Source: Saprospiraceae bacterium UBA6168 (GTDB lineage Bacteria; Bacteroidota; Bacteroidia; Chitinophagales; Saprospiraceae). From it: a stretch of DNA of 64,000 nucleotides. Made by a program: the position numbers and the translations under genes. Every line of letters starts with the position of its first letter. The first letter of the stretch is position 1. Under the pieces are notes generated by a model. It saw nothing but the letters and a program-made list of their open reading frames with translations. It was not told the origin of the DNA and did no database searches. Below are positions 61,493 to 64,000 of the stretch, piece by piece. Location of the stretch: assembly GCA_002435785.1 (NCBI GenBank), contig DIUC01000023.1, positions 79,571 through 143,570 on the forward strand, written 5' to 3'.

Positions 61493-62509
61493 TTGAGCAA
61501 ATCAACGAGCATATCGGGCAAAAACTGGTCGGTCAACGACTACGCAGATGGCATCCTACGGGGCGACCGGGTGGTGCTGGGCCGTGCCATCACCTTGGTG
61601 GAGAGCAACCGACCAGAACACCGGGAACTGGCGCAACAGGTGCTGGAAAAATGCCTCCCGCATTCCGGCAAATCATTTCGGATGGGCATCACTGGCCCAC
61701 CGGGCGTGGGGAAGAGCAGCTTCATTGAGGCGCTTGGCAGCAAAGTGGTGCGGGAGCATGGCCGAAAGTTGGCGGTATTGGCCATTGACCCCAGCAGCCA
61801 AATCAGCGGCGGCAGCATCCTCGGCGACAAGACCCGCATGGAGCGCCTGAGCGTCGAGCCAAATGCCTTCATCCGGCCAAGCCCGGCGGGTAGGTCACTT
61901 GGCGGCGTCACCAATTGCACCCACGAGTCCATGCTGCTGTGCGAGGCGGCGGGCTTCGACACCATCTTCATCGAAACGGTTGGGGTGGGGCAGAGCGAGA
62001 CGGCGGTGGCGGGCATGGTGGATTTTTTCCTGCTGCTGCTCATGCCCGGCGCTGGCGACGAGTTGCAGGGCATCAAGCGGGGCATCGTGGAAATGTCCGA
62101 CCTGATTGCCATCAACAAGGCCGATGGCGACCGCATCGAACTGGCCAAATCCGCTCGCAGGGATTATGCCCAAGCACTTCACCTCTTCCCAGCAAAAGAA
62201 AGCGGCTGGCAACCACAGGCGGTCACCTGCTCCTCGCAGACGGGGGAGGGGTTGGCGGAGATTTGGGAGTTGTTGGCTGATTATCAGGAGGTTGTGAGGG
62301 GGAATGGGTGGTTTTTGGAGAACCGTAAGGAAATGATGATAGGATGGTTCAGGCTTAGGCTGCAAGATGAATTGTTGAGTAGGTTATATGAAAATCCAGC
62401 GATAAAAAATTATTTGCCAAAAATTGAAGCAGCAATATTGAACGGTGAAATTTCAATTTCAAATGGTGTAAAAAAACTCCTATCAAGCTATGATGGCAAG
62501 AATTTGTAG
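61493..62509 (+). CDS. meaB: Methylmalonyl-CoA mutase-associated GTPase MeaB
   Basis: 338 residues, full length. G3E-type GTPase that protects and loads the B12 cofactor of methylmalonyl-CoA mutase. Motifs: Walker A GITGPPGVGKSSF (residues 66-78), IDPSSQISGGSILGDKTRM, IETVGVGQSE, and NKAD for guanine specificity. The start appears to be TTG at 61493: no ATG or GTG precedes the conserved YADGILRGDRVVLGRAITLV in frame. No mutase gene lies within the window. The last 60 residues are AT-rich compared with the GC-rich core. Confidence 0.93.
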   Translation: MSKSTSISGKNWSVNDYADGILRGDRVVLGRAITLVESNRPEHRELAQQVLEKCLPHSGKSFRMGITGPPGVGKSSFIEALGSKVVREHGRKLAVLAIDPSSQISGGSILGDKTRMERLSVEPNAFIRPSPAGRSLGGVTNCTHESMLLCEAAGFDTIFIETVGVGQSETAVAGMVDFFLLLLMPGAGDELQGIKRGIVEMSDLIAINKADGDRIELAKSARRDYAQALHLFPAKESGWQPQAVTCSSQTGEGLAEIWELLADYQEVVRGNGWFLENRKEMMIGWFRLRLQDELLSRLYENPAIKNYLPKIEAAILNGEISISNGVKKLLSSYDGKNL

Positions 62510-62540
62510 TTGATGTTGTTTTATTTTGACTTTAGCTTTG
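62510..62540 (+). promoter_or_regulatory. Promoter for the HNH gene pair
   Basis: TTG (62510-62512), 20 bp, TAGCTTTG (62533-62540), directly after the meaB stop codon. Leader about 28 nt. Confidence 0.45.
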
Positions 62541-62574
62541 TCCTTCCAACAGCAAAACGAGCAAAATTCAAAAA

Positions 62575-62982
62575 ATGGAAAATTCAAGTGTTCAAATCAA
62601 AAGCACGGTCACGCCAAGCGAGTTGCTGGATGGCGTGAAGCAATTGAGTATAACGGAATTGAATGATTTTGTCAAAAAGGTCAAGTTGCTGCATTCGAAG
62701 CGGCAGAAAATTAGCCCAACCCAAAAGGAATTGGACTTGATAGCCAAAATCCAAAAACGGCTCTCACCGGACGTTCAAGCAAGGCTCGAATACTTGAGAC
62801 AGCAAAACACAAGCGGACAAATAACGGAATCGGAATCGGAAGAACTTTTGGCAATAATTGACCTAATTGATGACCTAAACCTTCAGCGGGCCCGTGCTTT
62901 GCAGGAATTGTCAGCCCTGAGGCAAATGCCCGAAAAAGAAGTGCTCAGGTTTTTCAACATCTCCCAAGCTCCCAATGTCTGA
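62575..62982 (+). CDS. Small helical protein paired with an HNH nuclease
   Basis: 135 residues, all-alpha in appearance: LLDGVKQLSITELNDFVKKV, KELDLIAKIQKRLSPDVQAR, ESEELLAIIDLIDDLNLQRA, LRQMPEKEVLRFFNI. No signal peptide. It overlaps the HNH gene by 8 bp, so the two products are made together. It could be an inhibitor, adaptor or DNA-binding partner; this is inference from the overlap only. Confidence 0.75.
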   Translation: MENSSVQIKSTVTPSELLDGVKQLSITELNDFVKKVKLLHSKRQKISPTQKELDLIAKIQKRLSPDVQARLEYLRQQNTSGQITESESEELLAIIDLIDDLNLQRARALQELSALRQMPEKEVLRFFNISQAPNV

Positions 62983-63409
62983 GCACCATATTTCCAGGGC
63001 TATCCGCTTGATGGTGTTTTATCGTGCCAATAACTGCTGCGAATATTGCATGAGTTCAGGCCTACATACCACCAGTGAGTTCCAAATGGAGCATATCATT
63101 CCTTTGGCCAAGAATGGAAAGAGCATATCGGAGAACCTGGCACTTGCCTGCCAGGGATGTAATGGCCATAAATTGACGAAGACCCATGCCATTGACCCAG
63201 AGACCCAGCAAAAAGTGTCATTGTACAATCCAAGAATGGACGCTTGGAAAGAACATTTTTGTTGGAGCGACGATATGTTGAGGATAATAGGATTGACGCC
63301 AATTGGAAGGGCGACCGTAATTGCGTTGAACATGAATCGAGAGAAGGTAATCAACTTAAGAGCTGTGTTAAAAGAAAGCCGACTCCACCCGCCGGGTCAT
63401 TCCCTTTGA
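62975..63409 (+). CDS. HNH endonuclease
   Basis: 144 residues. HNH/5-methylcytosine-nuclease-like core: CCEYC zinc knuckle half, QMEHIIPLAKNGKSISENLA (catalytic His of the beta-hairpin), then LACQGCNGHK with the second Cys pair. The C-terminal part (NPRMDAWKEHFCWSDD, GLTPIGRATVIALNMNREKV) is typical of short stand-alone HNH proteins of Bacteroidetes and Cyanobacteria. DNA target and biological role unknown; it may be a defence or toxin-type unit with the preceding gene. Confidence 0.9.
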   Translation: MSEHHISRAIRLMVFYRANNCCEYCMSSGLHTTSEFQMEHIIPLAKNGKSISENLALACQGCNGHKLTKTHAIDPETQQKVSLYNPRMDAWKEHFCWSDDMLRIIGLTPIGRATVIALNMNREKVINLRAVLKESRLHPPGHSL

Positions 63410-63572
63410 TACCCCCTGCCGTTTTGTCACCCCTACCTCGCCCATTTTCTGCCATTTCTCACCAGTTTTTTCCAAATAACGAACAAAAAGTCAGTCAACC
63501 CCGGCTGGCATGTGTATTGATTGGCCATGAAGAGCAAACCATTTTTGAACTAAAAAATAAAATAAAATCTCA

Positions 63573-64000
63573 ATGGGTAAAATAATAGGAATTGACTTAG
63601 GAACAACCAACTCTTGCGTTGCAGTGATGGAAGGCAACGAGCCGGTGGTCATCGCCAACGACGAAGGCAGGAGGACGACCCCGTCCATCATCGGCTTCCT
63701 CGACAACGGAGAGCGCAAGGTGGGCGACCCCGCCAAGCGCCAGGCCATCACCAACCCCAAGCGCACGGTGGCTTCCATCAAGCGCTTCATGGGGCACCGT
63801 TACTCCGAAATCTCCAAGGAGTTGGCGCATACCACTTATAAGGTGGTGAAGGGCGACAATGACACCATTCGGGTGGATATTGACGGAAGGCTCTACACGC
63901 CGCAAGAGGTATCGGCGATGGTGCTTCAAAAAATGAAGAAAACCGCCGAGGATTTTCTTGGCACAGAAGTAACGGAAGCCGTCATCACGGTGCCGGCCTA
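63573..64000 (+). CDS. dnaK: Chaperone protein DnaK (3' end outside window)
   Basis: The first 142 residues of Hsp70 are present: MGKIIGIDLGTTNSCVAVME (signature 1, phosphate-binding loop), NDEGRRTTPSIIGF, GDPAKRQAITNPKRTVASIK RFMG, and TEAVITVPA at the window edge. ATP-driven chaperone working with DnaJ and GrpE in the cytoplasm. The preceding 163 bp contain neither a CIRCE-like inverted repeat nor a clear TAnnTTTG box. The gene starts 163 bp after the HNH gene. Confidence 0.96.
   Translation, partial: MGKIIGIDLGTTNSCVAVMEGNEPVVIANDEGRRTTPSIIGFLDNGERKVGDPAKRQAITNPKRTVASIKRFMGHRYSEISKELAHTTYKVVKGDNDTIRVDIDGRLYTPQEVSAMVLQKMKKTAEDFLGTEVTEAVITVPA

Noticed and set aside
63410..63572. CIRCE-type heat-shock operator before dnaK
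   Set aside because: No inverted repeat of the TTAGCACTC type is present in this interval.

Overview
The window looks like a chromosomal segment of a Bacteroidetes bacterium, probably near the Saprospiraceae. Evidence seen in the sequence: secreted proteins with Por (type IX) C-terminal sorting domains, SprB-type repeats, -7/-33 promoters of the TTTG / TAnnTTTG class, many lipoproteins, and DUF3667, DUF2452 and DUF1573 families. Family-level placement is inference. No tRNA, rRNA, CRISPR array or prophage was recognised.

Layout. 0-9 kb: a truncated TPR-like gene, a secreted caspase-TPR protein, a T9SS protein and small unknowns. 9-16 kb: a secreted unknown, two tandem paralogues, and uvrA carrying three in-frame repeat-derived insertions. 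16-26 kb: lipoproteins, a GH20 hexosaminidase, a Gmad2 lipoprotein, sucA, a MITE-like element, a DUF3667 protein and a VOC protein. 26.4-33.7 kb: a complete clade II-like nitrous oxide reductase cluster on the minus strand (cytochrome c, nosZ, a membrane protein, nosL, nosD, nosF, nosY), with a divergent Rrf2-type [Fe-S] regulator and candidate operators between them. 34-38 kb: an HMA metallochaperone-like protein, a DASS transporter and a vanadium haloperoxidase-like lipoprotein. 38-51 kb: two large T9SS-exported repeat proteins, one of 3162 residues. 51-57 kb: a thiol-disulfide protein, lepB, DUF1573, DUF2452 and a coiled-coil protein. 57-64 kb: a DEDDy exonuclease, a phosphopantetheinyl transferase flanked by palindromes, a WD40 protein, a tandem duplication of small secreted proteins, meaB, a two-gene HNH nuclease unit and the start of dnaK.

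How the genes work together. The nos cluster encodes respiratory N2O reduction: electrons arrive through a lipoprotein cytochrome c, NosZ reduces N2O, and NosDFY plus NosL supply and mature its copper centres. The large repeat proteins, hexosaminidase and lipoproteins fit a surface-attached, polymer-degrading lifestyle.

The most unusual signal is non-coding. Three intergenic arrays of degenerate 21- or 22-bp tandem units occur (5.6, 16.9 and 33.8-34.2 kb). The third lies between two copies of the 3' end of the rrf2 gene. Nearly every nos gene junction holds a different long palindrome, and palindromic or direct-repeat elements have entered coding sequence (uvrA, the nosD tail).
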